From NCBI RefSeq assembly GCF_014649035.1, contig NZ_BMSG01000008.1, positions 124,001 through 188,000 on the forward strand: a stretch of 64,000 bases of DNA. The letters run 5' to 3'. The notes beneath the pieces are model-generated. The model saw only the letters and a program-made list of their open reading frames with translations. It did no database searches and was not told the origin of the DNA. Position numbers and translations under genes: made by a program. Positions 30,459 to 40,076 of this stretch are shown one piece after another (the stretch's first letter is position 1; each line of letters opens with the position of its first letter). The DNA is from Streptomyces sindenensis. GTDB taxonomy: Bacteria; Actinomycetota; Actinomycetes; Streptomycetales; Streptomycetaceae.

Positions 30459-33400
30459 GTGCGGGGCTACGAACGCCAGGAGAGCCACCGAGCTGAAGAC
30501 GACCATCTCTCGCGGTTCGAAGCCGAGATGGACCGGCTGAAGACCGACCGGGAGAAGGCCGTCCAGCACGCCGAGGACCTCGGTTACCAGGTCGAGGTCT
30601 TGCGTGCCAAGCTGCACGAGGCCCGGCGCAATCTCGCGACCCGTCCCGCCTACGACAGCGCGGACATCGGCTACCAGGCCGAGCAGATGCTGCGGAACGC
30701 GCAGGCCCAGGCCGAGCAGATGCGCGGCGACGCCGAGCGCGAACTGCGCGAGGCCCGCGCCCAGACCCAGCGGATCCTCCAGGAGCACGCCGAGCACCAG
30801 GCGCGCCTCCAGGCCGAGTTGCACACCGAGGCCGTCCAGCGCCGGCAGCGGCTCGACCAGGAGCTGGCGGAGCGCCGTCAGACCGTCGAGTCGCACGTCA
30901 ACGAGAACGTCGCCTGGGCCGAACAGCTGCGCGCCCGCACCGAGTCGCAGGCCCGCCGGCTGCTGGAGGAGTCCCGCGCCGAGGCCGAACAGGCGCTGGC
31001 CGCCGCCCGCGACGAGGCCGCCCGGCTGGCGGAGGAGACCCGGCGGCGGACCGGCTCGGAGGCCGAGGCCGCCCGGGCCGAAGCGGAAGCGATCCTGCTG
31101 CGCGCCCGCAAGGACGCCGAGCGGCTGCTCGGGGCCGCCTCCGCCCAGGCGCAGGAGGCCACCAGCCACGCGGAACAGCTGCGCTCCACCACCACCGCGG
31201 AGACCGACCAGGCCCGCCAGCAGACCGCCGAGCTGAACCGCACCGCCGAGCAGCGTCTGGCGGAGGCGGAGACCCGGCTGCGCGAATCCCGCCTGGAGGC
31301 CGAGAAGGTCCTCGCCGAGGCGAAGGAGGCCGCCGCCAAGCAGCTGGCCGCCGCCGAGTCGCAGAACGAACAGCGCACCCGTACGGCCAAGTCGGAGATC
31401 GCCCGGCTGGTCGGCGAGGCCACCAAGAGCGCCGAGACCCTCAAGGAAGAGGCCGAGCAGGCCCTCGCCGACGCCCGTGCCGAGGCGGAGCGGTTGGTGG
31501 CGGAAGCGGCCGAGAAGGCCAACACGGCCGCCGCCGAGGACGCCGCCGCCCAGCTCGCCAAGGCCGCCCGCAGCGCCGAGGAGGTGCTCACCAAGGCCTC
31601 CGAGGACGCGCGGTCGACGACGCGGGCGGCGAGCGAGGAGGCCGAGCGGATCCGCCGTGAGGCCGAGGCCGAGGCGGACCGGCTGCGCGGCGAGGCGGCC
31701 GAACAGGCCGACGAGCTGAAGGGCGCGGCCAAGGACGACACCAAGGAGTACCGGGCCAAGACGGTCGAGCTCCAGGAGGAGGCCCGCCGGCTGCGCGGCG
31801 AGGCCGAGCAGCTGCGCTCCGAGGCGGTCGCCGAGGGCGAGCGGATCCGGGGCGAGGCCCGCCGCGAGGCGGTCCAGCAGCTGGAGGAGGGCGCCCGCAC
31901 CGCCGAGGAGCTGCTGACCAAGGCCCGTTCCGACGCCGACGAGGTGCGCGCCAAGGCGAACGGCGAGAGCGAGCGCATCCGCACCGAGGCCGCCGAGCGG
32001 GCCGCGGCCCTGCGCAAGCAGGCCGAGGAGACGCTGGAGCGCACCCGGACCGAGGCCGACGCGCTGCGGGCCGAGGCCGAGGAGCAGGCGGCGGCCGTCA
32101 CGGCGGCCGCGGAGGCGGCGGCGGCCGAGCTGCGCGAGGAGACCGAGCGCGGCGTCGCCGCCCGGCAGGCCGAGGCCGACGAAGAGCTGACCCGGCTGCA
32201 CACCGAGGCCGAGTCGAAGCTCGCCGCCGCCGAGGAGGCGCTGGGCGAGGCGCGGACGGAAGCCGAGCGGATCCGCCGCGAGACGAACGAGGAGTCCGAG
32301 CGGCTGCGCGCGGAGGCCGCCGAGCGGCTGCGGGCGCTCACCGAGCAGGCCGAGACGGAGGCCGAGCGGCTGCGCGACGAGGCCGCCGCGGACGCCGCCC
32401 AGTCCCGGGCCGAGGGCGAGAACGTCGCCGTACGGCTGCGGAGCGAGGCGGCCGCCGAGGCGGAGCGGCTCAAGTCCGAGGCGCAGGAGAGCGCCGACCG
32501 GGTGCGCGCGGAGGCCGCGGCCGCCGCCGAACGGGTCGGTGCCGAGGCCGCCGAGGCGCTGGCCGCCGCCCAGGAGGAGGCGACCCGCCGCCGCCGGGAG
32601 GCCGAGGAGACCCTCGGCGCCGCCCGGTCCGAGGCCGAGCAGGAGCGGGAGCGGGCCCGCGAGCAGAGCGAGGAGCTGCTCGCCTCCGCCCGCAAGCGGG
32701 TCGAGGAGGCGGAGGCCGAGGCGCGCCGGCTGGTCGAGGAGGCGGACACCCGGGCGACCGAGCTGGTCGCGGCCGCCGAGCAGACCGCTCAGCAGGTACG
32801 GGACTCCGTCCAGGGCATGCACGAGCAGGCCGAGGAGGAGATCACCGGGCTTCGGTCGGCCGCGGAGCACGCCGCGGAGCGCACCCGTACCGAGGCGCAG
32901 GAGGAGGCGGACCGGGTCCGCGCCGACGCGCACGCGGAGCGGGAGCGGGCCTCGGAGGACGCGGTACGGCTGCGCCGGGAGGCCAACGAGGAGTCGGACC
33001 GGCTCCGGCAGGAGGCGCACGAGGAGACCGAGGCCGCGAAGGCGCTGGCCGAGCGGACGGTCTCCGAGGCGATCACCGAGTCGGAGCGGCTGCGCGCGGA
33101 CGCCTCCGAGTACAGCCAGCGGATGCGCACCGAGGGGTCCGACGCGCTGGCGTCGGCCGAGCAGGACGCCTCGCGCGCCCGTGCCGAGGCCCGGCAGGAC
33201 GCCAACCGGATCCGTTCCGAGGCCGCGGCGCAGGCGGACCGGCTGATCGGCGAGGCGACCACCGAGAGCGAACGCATCCGCAACGAGGCCGCCCAGTCCT
33301 CCGAGCAGCTCGTCGTCGAGGCCACCACGGAGGCCAACCGCCGCCGCAGCGAGTCCACCGAGAAGGCGGACCGGATGCTGGCCGAGGCGACCGCCGAGGC

Positions 33401-34352
33401 GGAGCGGCTGCGCAGCGAGGCGGCCGAGCGGCTGGGCTCCGCGCAGGAGCACGCGGCCCGCGCCCACGAGGAGGCCGAACGGCTGCGCGCCGACGCGGAG
33501 TCGGCCGCGGAGGAGTTGCGCTCGTCGGCCCGCCAGGAGGCGGACCGGGTGCTGGACGAGGCGCGCGAGGCCGCGGCCAAGCGCCGGGCGGACGCGGCCG
33601 AGCAGGCGGACCAGCTCATCAACAAGGCGCGGGAGGAGGCGCTGCGTACGGCCACCGAGGCCGAGACGCAGTCCGACACGATGGTCGGCGCGGCCCGCAA
33701 GGAGGCCCAGCGGATCACCTCGGAGGCGACCGTCGAGGGCAACACCCTGGTGGAGCGCGCCCGTGCCGACGCGGACGAGCTGCTGGTCGGAGCCCGGCGT
33801 GACGCGACGCAGATCCGGGAGCGGGCCGAGGAGCTGCGGGCCCGGCTGGAGAGCGAGATCGAGGAGCTGCACGAGCGGGCCCGCCGGGAGACGTCCGAGC
33901 AGATGAAGACCGCGGGGGAACGGGTCGACCATCTGATGAAGGCGGCGACCGAGCAGCGCGACGAGGCCGAGGCGAAGGCCAAGGAGCTGATGGCGGAGGC
34001 CAATTCGGAGGCGAGCAAGGTCCGTATCGCCGCGGTGAAGCGGGCCGAGTCGCTGCTGAAGGAGGCCGAGACCAAGAAGGCCGAGCTGATCCGCGAGGCG
34101 GAGAAGCTGCGGGCCGAGGCGAAGGCCGAGTCCGAGGCCATGGTCGACGAGGGCAAGCGCGAGCTGGACGTCCTGGTGCGCAGGCGCGAGGACATCAATG
34201 CGGAGATCTCCCGTGTCCAGGACGTGCTGGAAGCGTTGGAAGGTTTCGAGACTCCGGGCGGGGGCGGGAAACCGGCCGGTGGTTCCGCGGGAGGCGCCAA
34301 GGCTCCGGCGGCGGCGGGTACACGGTCGGGGGGCAAGTCGTCCGAGCGGTGA
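30459..34352 (+). CDS. scy: Scy, large coiled-coil polarity organiser
   Basis: GTG at 30459 begins RGYERQESHRAEDDHLSRFE, then AEMDRLKTDREKAVQHAEDL, the start I recognise for Scy (SCO5397). The 1297-residue protein is almost entirely coiled coil, with Ala/Glu/Arg-rich hendecad-type repeats (for example EAERLRGEAAEQADEL) of the roughly 51-residue pattern described for this family, and a Gly/Ser-rich tail. Scy assembles at hyphal tips, recruits DivIVA and FilP, and sets the number of growth sites, interacting also with ParA. It lies just before filP. The opposite strand is open for over 3.6 kb, an effect of the repetitive high-GC codons. Confidence 0.93.
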   Translation: MRGYERQESHRAEDDHLSRFEAEMDRLKTDREKAVQHAEDLGYQVEVLRAKLHEARRNLATRPAYDSADIGYQAEQMLRNAQAQAEQMRGDAERELREARAQTQRILQEHAEHQARLQAELHTEAVQRRQRLDQELAERRQTVESHVNENVAWAEQLRARTESQARRLLEESRAEAEQALAAARDEAARLAEETRRRTGSEAEAARAEAEAILLRARKDAERLLGAASAQAQEATSHAEQLRSTTTAETDQARQQTAELNRTAEQRLAEAETRLRESRLEAEKVLAEAKEAAAKQLAAAESQNEQRTRTAKSEIARLVGEATKSAETLKEEAEQALADARAEAERLVAEAAEKANTAAAEDAAAQLAKAARSAEEVLTKASEDARSTTRAASEEAERIRREAEAEADRLRGEAAEQADELKGAAKDDTKEYRAKTVELQEEARRLRGEAEQLRSEAVAEGERIRGEARREAVQQLEEGARTAEELLTKARSDADEVRAKANGESERIRTEAAERAAALRKQAEETLERTRTEADALRAEAEEQAAAVTAAAEAAAAELREETERGVAARQAEADEELTRLHTEAESKLAAAEEALGEARTEAERIRRETNEESERLRAEAAERLRALTEQAETEAERLRDEAAADAAQSRAEGENVAVRLRSEAAAEAERLKSEAQESADRVRAEAAAAAERVGAEAAEALAAAQEEATRRRREAEETLGAARSEAEQERERAREQSEELLASARKRVEEAEAEARRLVEEADTRATELVAAAEQTAQQVRDSVQGMHEQAEEEITGLRSAAEHAAERTRTEAQEEADRVRADAHAERERASEDAVRLRREANEESDRLRQEAHEETEAAKALAERTVSEAITESERLRADASEYSQRMRTEGSDALASAEQDASRARAEARQDANRIRSEAAAQADRLIGEATTESERIRNEAAQSSEQLVVEATTEANRRRSESTEKADRMLAEATAEAERLRSEAAERLGSAQEHAARAHEEAERLRADAESAAEELRSSARQEADRVLDEAREAAAKRRADAAEQADQLINKAREEALRTATEAETQSDTMVGAARKEAQRITSEATVEGNTLVERARADADELLVGARRDATQIRERAEELRARLESEIEELHERARRETSEQMKTAGERVDHLMKAATEQRDEAEAKAKELMAEANSEASKVRIAAVKRAESLLKEAETKKAELIREAEKLRAEAKAESEAMVDEGKRELDVLVRRREDINAEISRVQDVLEALEGFETPGGGGKPAGGSAGGAKAPAAAGTRSGGKSSER

Positions 34353-34535
34353 CCGTCCACGGTGCGCCGCGCTTCGTCATGGACATTCAAGCCTTCGAGT
34401 GGCAAGCACTCCGGGGGTCAGCCACTCAAAAGGGGTGTCATTCTCCAGATCAAACCGGCATCTTCACGCTGACACGCCGCAATGGCCCCTAGGATTCCCT
34501 CTATCACCTCACCGGTCTCATTCGACAGGAACCCC

Positions 34536-35474
34536 ATGAGTGACCCTTCCTCCCCCTTCGGCTTCGAGCACGTGCGCCGTGGCTACGACCGCGGTCAGGT
34601 GGACGACCGCATCGCCAAGCTCATCGCGGACCGTGACAGTGCCCTGGCCCGAATCACCTCTCTGGAAAAGCGCATCGAGGAACTGCACCTCGAAACGCAG
34701 AACGCCCAGGCCCAGGTAAACGAGGCCGAGCCCTCGTACGCCGGTCTCGGCGCCCGTGTCGAGAAGATTCTCCGCCTCGCCGAGGAGGAGGCCAAGGACC
34801 TGCGCGAGGAGGCCCGTCGCGCGGCCGAGCAGCACCGCGAGCTCGCCGAGTCGGCCGCCCAGCAGGTGCGCAACGACGCCGAGACGTTCGCCGCCGAGCG
34901 CAAGGCGAAGGCCGAGGACGAGGGCGTCCGCATCGTCGAGAAGGCCCAGGGCGAGGCGAACACCCTGCGCGCCGACGCCCAGAAGGACGCCCAGCAGAAG
35001 CGTGAGGAGGCCGACGCCCTCTTCGAGGAGACCCGCGCCAAGGCCGCCCAGGCCGCGGCCGACTTCGAGACCAACCTGGCCAAGCGCCGCGAGCAGTCGG
35101 AGCGCGACCTCGCGTCCCGTCAGGCCAAGGCCGAGAAGCGTCTCGCCGAGATCGAGCACCGCGCCGAGCAGCTCCGCCTGGAGGCCGAGAAGCTCCGCAC
35201 GGACGCCGAGCGCCGGGCCCGCCAGACGGTGGAGACCGCCCAGCGTCAGGCCGAGGACATCGTCGCCGACGCCAACGCCAAGGCCGACCGGATCCGCAGC
35301 GAATCGGAGCGCGAGCTGGCGGCGCTCACCAACCGCCGCGACTCGATCAACGCGCAGCTGACCAACGTCCGCGAGATGCTGGCGACGCTGACCGGCGCCG
35401 CCGTGGCCGCCGCCGGCACCCCCGTGGAGGACGAGCCCGCCACCCGCGGCGTCCCGGCCCAGCAGAGCCGCTGA
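34536..35474 (+). CDS. filP: FilP, intermediate filament-like coiled-coil protein
   Basis: ATG at 34536 has AGGA 5-6 nt upstream. The 312-residue protein begins with GFEHVRRGYDRGQVDDRIAK, followed by a long coiled coil (about 25-280, for example LEKRIEELHLETQNAQAQVN) with a short break near EPSYAGLGARVEKILRLAEE. It ends with an Ala/Pro-rich tail. FilP (SCO5396) forms filaments and networks behind the hyphal tip, binds DivIVA and contributes to cell stiffness. It is the direct downstream partner of scy; the 183-bp gap probably has its own promoter. Confidence 0.93.
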   Translation: MSDPSSPFGFEHVRRGYDRGQVDDRIAKLIADRDSALARITSLEKRIEELHLETQNAQAQVNEAEPSYAGLGARVEKILRLAEEEAKDLREEARRAAEQHRELAESAAQQVRNDAETFAAERKAKAEDEGVRIVEKAQGEANTLRADAQKDAQQKREEADALFEETRAKAAQAAADFETNLAKRREQSERDLASRQAKAEKRLAEIEHRAEQLRLEAEKLRTDAERRARQTVETAQRQAEDIVADANAKADRIRSESERELAALTNRRDSINAQLTNVREMLATLTGAAVAAAGTPVEDEPATRGVPAQQSR

Positions 35475-35557
35475 TCCCCGCGGTCCCGCTACCCCCGTGT
35501 GCGCCCGGTTCCGCCCTTGTGGTGGCGCCGGGCGCTCTGGCGTTCTAGCGTGTGCGC

Positions 35558-36553
35558 ATGATCGAGCTCGAGGGACTCACCAAACGTTTCGGCAGCAAGG
35601 TCGCCGTCGATCATCTGTCGTTTCAGGTCAGGCCGGGTATCGTGACCGGCTTCCTCGGCCCCAACGGGGCGGGCAAGTCCACCACGATGCGGATGATGCT
35701 CGATCTCGACAACCCCACCAGCGGTACGGTGCGCATCGACGGCAAGCACTACCGCGACCTCCAGGAACCGCTGAAGTACATCGGGGCGCTCCTCGACGCC
35801 AAGGCGATGCACGGCGGCCGCAGTGCGTACAACAACCTGCTGTGCCTCGCGCAGAGCAACCGCATCCCGAGCAGCCGGGTCGACGAGGTGCTCGACATGG
35901 TCGGGCTGAGCGCGGTCGCGAAGAAGAAGTCCAAGGGGTTCTCCCTCGGCATGGGCCAACGGCTCGGGATCGCCTCCGCGTTGCTGGGCGACCCGGAGAT
36001 CCTGATGTTCGACGAGCCGGTCAACGGACTGGACCCGGAGGGCATCCACTGGATCCGCAACCTGATGAAGGCGCTCGCCTCGGAGGGCCGGACCATCTTC
36101 GTCTCCTCGCACCTGATGAGCGAAATGGCGCTGACCGCCGACCACTTGATCGTGATCGGCCAGGGCAAGCTGCTCGCCGACACCTCGATGGCGGACTTCA
36201 TCCACGAGAACTCCCGCAGTTATACGCGGCTGCGCTCACCGCAGTACGAACGGCTGCGTGACGTGCTGCACCAGGAGGGCTTCACGGCCGTGGAGACGGC
36301 GGGCGGCGTCCTGGAGATCGACGGCGCCACGACCGAGGAGCTGGGCGAGCTGGCGGCCCGGCACCAGGTGGTGCTGCACGAGCTGAGCTCCCAGCGGGCC
36401 TCGCTGGAGGAGGCGTTCATGCAGATGACCGCCGGCTCGGTGGAGTACCACGCCCACTCCGAACGGGACCCGGCGGCCGAACCCCCCGCGGTGGGGGCCG
36501 GCTGGGGCGAGAACTGGAACAAGCCGGGCAGCAACAACACCGAGGGGAAGTGA
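35558..36553 (+). CDS. ABC transporter ATP-binding protein, exporter pair 1
   Basis: The 331-residue ATPase has Walker A GPNGAGKST, the signature FSLGMGQRLGIA (variant of LSGGQ, as in this subfamily), Walker B ILMFDEP with NGLDPEG, and the switch SSHLMSEM. A C-terminal extension of about 110 residues follows. ATG at 35558 lacks a ribosome site; a -10-like TAGCGT ends 6 nt before it, so the message may be leaderless. It energises export by the permease overlapping its 3' end. Substrate unknown. It is strongly similar to the ATPase at 37478-38662. Confidence 0.9.
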   Translation: MIELEGLTKRFGSKVAVDHLSFQVRPGIVTGFLGPNGAGKSTTMRMMLDLDNPTSGTVRIDGKHYRDLQEPLKYIGALLDAKAMHGGRSAYNNLLCLAQSNRIPSSRVDEVLDMVGLSAVAKKKSKGFSLGMGQRLGIASALLGDPEILMFDEPVNGLDPEGIHWIRNLMKALASEGRTIFVSSHLMSEMALTADHLIVIGQGKLLADTSMADFIHENSRSYTRLRSPQYERLRDVLHQEGFTAVETAGGVLEIDGATTEELGELAARHQVVLHELSSQRASLEEAFMQMTAGSVEYHAHSERDPAAEPPAVGAGWGENWNKPGSNNTEGK

Positions 36554-36558
36554 CGACG

Positions 36559-37338
36559 ATGGCATCGGTACCCGCGGTTCTCGCCTCGGAATGGACCAAG
36601 ATCCGGTCGGTCTCCTCGACCACCTGGACCCTCATCTCCGCGTTCGCCGTCACGGTCGTGATGGGCGCGGCCCTGAGCGCCCTGCTGAACGCCACGTTCG
36701 ACGACCTCTCCGAGGCCGAGCAGGCCACGTTCGACCCGACCTTCGTCAGCTTCTCCGGGACCATTCTCGGCCAGCTCGCGATGGTGGTGTTCGGGGTGCT
36801 CGTGGTCGGTACGGAGTACAGCTCCGGCATGATCCGCACCTCGCTGGCGGCGGTGCCCCAGCGCGCCACGTTCCTCTTCAGCAAGATCACGGTGGCCGGG
36901 GTGCTGGCCCTCCTCGTGGGGCTGCTGACGAGCTTCGTCTCGTTCTTCCTGAGCCAGGCCATGCTCGGCGACCGGGGTACCGACATCGGCGCGGACAACG
37001 TGCTGCGCGCGGTCGTCGGCGGCGGGCTCTACATGGGTCTGATCGCGATCTTCTCCATGGGCGTGGCGGCGATGCTGCGCAGTTCCATGCTGTCGCTCGG
37101 CATCCTGATGCCGTTCTTCTTCCTGGTCTCGCAGATCCTCTCGGCGGTGCCGGGGGCCAAGGACGTCGCCCAGTACTTCCCCGACCAGGCCGGTTCGAAG
37201 ATCATGCAGGTCGTCCCGGACGCGCTGAACTCCGAGCCCGCCCCGTACGGGCCCTGGGGAGGGCTCGGGATCATGGTGCTCTGGGTGCTGGCCGCGGTGC
37301 TCGGCGGCTTCCTGGTCCTGAAGCGCCGGGACGCGTAG
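36559..37338 (+). CDS. ABC transporter permease, exporter pair 1
   Basis: ATG at 36559 has GAGGGGAAG about 8 nt upstream; a GTG at 36550 overlapping the ATPase stop is the alternative. The 259-residue protein has six membrane spans (WTLISAFAVTVVMGAALSAL; GTILGQLAMVVFGVLVVGTE; FLFSKITVAGVLALLVGLLT; and three more) with the ABC-2 type signature EWTKIRSVSSTTW and TEYSSGMIRTSLAAVP. It ends VLKRRDA. It should form a homodimer with two copies of the adjacent ATPase. Likely exports a lipid, peptide or antibiotic; not determinable here. Confidence 0.88.
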   Translation: MASVPAVLASEWTKIRSVSSTTWTLISAFAVTVVMGAALSALLNATFDDLSEAEQATFDPTFVSFSGTILGQLAMVVFGVLVVGTEYSSGMIRTSLAAVPQRATFLFSKITVAGVLALLVGLLTSFVSFFLSQAMLGDRGTDIGADNVLRAVVGGGLYMGLIAIFSMGVAAMLRSSMLSLGILMPFFFLVSQILSAVPGAKDVAQYFPDQAGSKIMQVVPDALNSEPAPYGPWGGLGIMVLWVLAAVLGGFLVLKRRDA

Positions 37339-37477
37339 AGCCCGTAACCGCCCGCTCGCACGCTGTGCACAACTTGGCCGGAACCTACAGTGCCTGGTTA
37401 TCCTCCTAACTCTTACGGGGGTGTGCGGCCGGGCGGCCCGAGCCCCGAACGACAGAGTGAGTCGATGGGGCTGGAGC

Positions 37478-38662
37478 ATGATCGAGGCAGTCGGCCTGAC
37501 CAAGCGCTACGGTGCGAAGACGGCCGTGGACGACCTTTCCTTCCAGGTGCGGCCGGGTGCCGTCACCGGCTTCCTCGGTCCCAACGGGTCGGGCAAGTCC
37601 ACGACGATGCGCATGATCCTCGGCCTGGACCGCCCCACCGCAGGTCACGTCACCATCGGCGGCCACCCCTACCGCAGCCTGCCGAACGCGCCGCGCCAGG
37701 TCGGCGCTCTGCTGGACGCCAAGGGCGTGCACGGCGGCCGCTCCGCCCGCAACCACCTGCTGTCCCTGGCCCAGCTGGCCGGCATCCCGGCGGCCCGGGT
37801 CGACGAGGTGCTCGGCGTCGTCGGCCTCCAGGACGTCGCCAGACGGCGCTCCAGCGGCTTCTCGCTCGGGATGGGGCAGCGGCTCGGGATCGCGGCGGCG
37901 CTGCTCGGTGATCCGCAGGTCCTGCTGTTCGACGAGCCGGTCAACGGTCTCGACCCGGAGGGCATCCACTGGGTCCGCAATCTGATGAAGATGCTGGCCG
38001 CCGAGGGGCGCACGGTCTTCGTCTCGTCCCACCTGATGAGCGAGATGGCCCTCACCGCCGACCATCTGATCGTGATCGGGCGCGGCCGGCTCCTCTCCGA
38101 CATGAGCGTCACGGACTTCATCTCCGCCAACTCCGCCGACTTCGCCCGGGTCCGGGTGCCCGAGGACGGCCCCGAGGACCGGCAGAAGCTGACGGCCGCG
38201 CTCATCGAGGCGGGCGGCCGGGTCCTGTCGGAGCCGGGCGGGGCCCTGCGGGTCACCGGGCTGCCGCTGCCGAGGATCAGCGACCTGGCCCACGGCTGCG
38301 ACGTACGGCTCTGGGAACTGTCCCCGCACCAGGCGTCGCTGGAGGAGGCGTACATGCGCCTCACGCAGGGCCTGGTGGACTACCGTTCGTCGGACGACGC
38401 CAAGGCGGGGCTCGTGGAGCCGCCGCCGCTGGACGCGTACGGGAATCCGCTCGGCGGCCACGCCGATGCGCCCGCCGAGCCCGTGGAGGTGCCGCAGGAG
38501 GGCTGGTACGCCCCGCCGCCGCCCGCTCCACGCCCGGCCCCGGCCCCGGCGCCCGCCTCCTCCCCCGTCGCGGAGCCGTCCCGTCCCACCGAGCCCGCCC
38601 CGGCCGCCGAGCCCTCTTCCGCCGCCCCGGCCAAAGAGCAGACCAGCAAGGACCCGAGATGA
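37478..38662 (+). CDS. ABC transporter ATP-binding protein, exporter pair 2, with Pro-rich tail
   Basis: ATG at 37478 has GGAG close upstream. The 394-residue ATPase matches the pair 1 ATPase segment by segment: GPNGSGKST, the run GALLDAKGVHGGRSARNHLL, the signature FSLGMGQRLGIAAALLGDP, DEPVNGLDPEGIHWVRNLMK and VSSHLMSEMALTADHLIVIG. It adds a C-terminal Pro/Ala-rich tail of about 90 residues (YAPPPPAPRPAP). The tail could tether the ATPase or be a spacer. A candidate promoter TTGGCC-19 bp-TATCCT lies near 37374-37404. Product of an old tandem duplication. Confidence 0.9.
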   Translation: MIEAVGLTKRYGAKTAVDDLSFQVRPGAVTGFLGPNGSGKSTTMRMILGLDRPTAGHVTIGGHPYRSLPNAPRQVGALLDAKGVHGGRSARNHLLSLAQLAGIPAARVDEVLGVVGLQDVARRRSSGFSLGMGQRLGIAAALLGDPQVLLFDEPVNGLDPEGIHWVRNLMKMLAAEGRTVFVSSHLMSEMALTADHLIVIGRGRLLSDMSVTDFISANSADFARVRVPEDGPEDRQKLTAALIEAGGRVLSEPGGALRVTGLPLPRISDLAHGCDVRLWELSPHQASLEEAYMRLTQGLVDYRSSDDAKAGLVEPPPLDAYGNPLGGHADAPAEPVEVPQEGWYAPPPPAPRPAPAPAPASSPVAEPSRPTEPAPAAEPSSAAPAKEQTSKDPR

Positions 38663-39510
38663 CGTCCCCGGCCACCCCCCAGGACCGCAGGCAGGAGCCG
38701 GAGGCGGGCCTGCTGAGCTTCTACGCGTCGCCGATCCCCATCCGGCCCGCCACCCTGGGCGACGCGATCGCCTCGGAGTGGACCAAACTCCGTTCCGTAC
38801 GCGCGACGGTCTGGACGCTCGGCGTGATGGTCGCGCTGATGCTGACGGTCGGCGTGTGCACCGCGCTGCTGCTCGCGGCGAACGACACCGACCTGGTGGG
38901 CGAGCCGGCCCTCGTCCTCGGCTTCTTCGGGGTGCTGCTGGGCTCGCTCTGCGTGATCACGCTCGGGGTGCTGACCATCGGTTCCGAATACAGCACCGGC
39001 ATGATCCGTACGACGCTGACGGCGTGTCCGAGCCGGGTACGGGTGCTCGCGGCGAAGGCGATCGTCTTCTTCTCGCTGACCTTCGTCATCACGACGGTGA
39101 CCGCCACGGTCGTGGCGGTGCTCCAGACCCTCATCCTGAGCGGTGCGGCCACCCCCTCGGGGGGCGAGTGGGCGCTCTCGACGGTCGGTGTCGGGTTCTA
39201 CATCGCGGGCCTCGGCCTGCTGTCGCTCGGGATCGGTGCGATCGTGCGGCACTCGGCGGGCGCGATCACCATCATGATCGGCGTGGTGCTGCTGCCGCTG
39301 GTCCTCGCGCTCTTCATGTTCGCCGACGATCTGCGCAGCGTGCAGCGCTTCCTGATCGAGTACTCGATCCCCAACCAGCTCAGCGCGCTCTACGGCACGA
39401 CGATGACCAATTCCGGCCCGTCCGGGTGGGAACCGCTGCTGGTGATGCTGGGCCTGGTGACCGTGGCGCTGGGCGGGGCGGTCGCGCTGCTGAACCGGCG
39501 CGACGTCTGA
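38659..39510 (+). CDS. ABC transporter permease, exporter pair 2
   Basis: ATG overlaps the ATPase stop (ATGA). The 283-residue protein has a cytoplasmic start (SPATPQDRRQEPEAGLL) and six spans, with ASEWTKLRSVRATVWTLGVM and SEYSTGMIRTTLTACPSRVR corresponding exactly to the pair 1 permease motifs. It ends ALLNRRDV. It would pair with the ATPase just upstream. Both permeases keep the SEWTK start and the C-terminal R-R-D motif, supporting duplication of a whole two-gene unit. Confidence 0.88.
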   Translation: MTSPATPQDRRQEPEAGLLSFYASPIPIRPATLGDAIASEWTKLRSVRATVWTLGVMVALMLTVGVCTALLLAANDTDLVGEPALVLGFFGVLLGSLCVITLGVLTIGSEYSTGMIRTTLTACPSRVRVLAAKAIVFFSLTFVITTVTATVVAVLQTLILSGAATPSGGEWALSTVGVGFYIAGLGLLSLGIGAIVRHSAGAITIMIGVVLLPLVLALFMFADDLRSVQRFLIEYSIPNQLSALYGTTMTNSGPSGWEPLLVMLGLVTVALGGAVALLNRRDV

Positions 39511-39534
39511 AGGGCTCTTCAGCGGCGCGGTGCG

Positions 39535-39864
39535 TCAGTAGCGCGGCGCGTTCCGGGACCGCTGCACCTTCGTGGTGCGGCGGTCCTTCGCGTTCCAGCA
39601 TGCCTTGTGCCAGTGCCTGCGGTCGTCGATGCCGCCGTACTCCGGCCAGGCCACCAGGTGCGGAACCCCGGAGGGAATCTCCTGGTCGCAGCCGGGGCAG
39701 CGGTACCGCTTGCCCTGGGCGCTCGCGCCGCTGACCGGGCGCACCGACCACTCCTCGCCCTGCCAGCTCTCGGTGGCCCCTCCCCCGCCGTACCTGCCGG
39801 GCGCCGTACCGGGGCGTTCGTCGGGACTCTCGCCGCCACGGGGGCGGTTGCGGCGCGGGGACAC
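39535..39864 (-). CDS. Small conserved protein with Cys/His zinc-binding motif
   Basis: GTG at 39864 (VSPRRNRPRG) was chosen because GAGG lies 6 nt upstream. The roughly 109-residue protein has an Arg/Gly-rich N-terminal half and a compact C-terminal part, RYRCPGCDQEIPSGVPHLVA, WPEYGGIDDRRHWHKACWNA. The spacing CxxC ... HWHKAC suggests one zinc site, as in LIM- or HNH-like ribbons. Family members are sometimes labelled ATP/GTP-binding, but I see no P-loop. It is convergent with the ABC permease gene, 24 nt away. Nucleic-acid binding is possible. Confidence 0.75.
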   Translation of the reverse strand: MSPRRNRPRGGESPDERPGTAPGRYGGGGATESWQGEEWSVRPVSGASAQGKRYRCPGCDQEIPSGVPHLVAWPEYGGIDDRRHWHKACWNAKDRRTTKVQRSRNAPRY

Positions 39865-40076
39865 GGGACACCTCACGGAAGCGGATCGGGCTGGATCCCA
39901 CCAAGCCTAGGCGGTCCCGTCCGGGGCGGTCGTCGGCCGGCCCGCCGGTCCGGTCCGGCAGTGGGGTGAGTTAGCGGAAAATCGCAACAACTTCCGCCCG
40001 GACCGTGCCTTTGGCACGTGTCAGACGTTGTTGCCGGTGGGGGAGAACCGCGTCGGCCGCAAGGAGGCAATAGGCG

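Noticed and set aside
30267..33932. A 1221-codon open frame antisense to scy
   Set aside because: It is the mirror of the repetitive GC-rich coiled-coil codons. The product is a low-complexity Leu/Gly/Arg sequence with no domain, and the plus-strand protein is clearly Scy.
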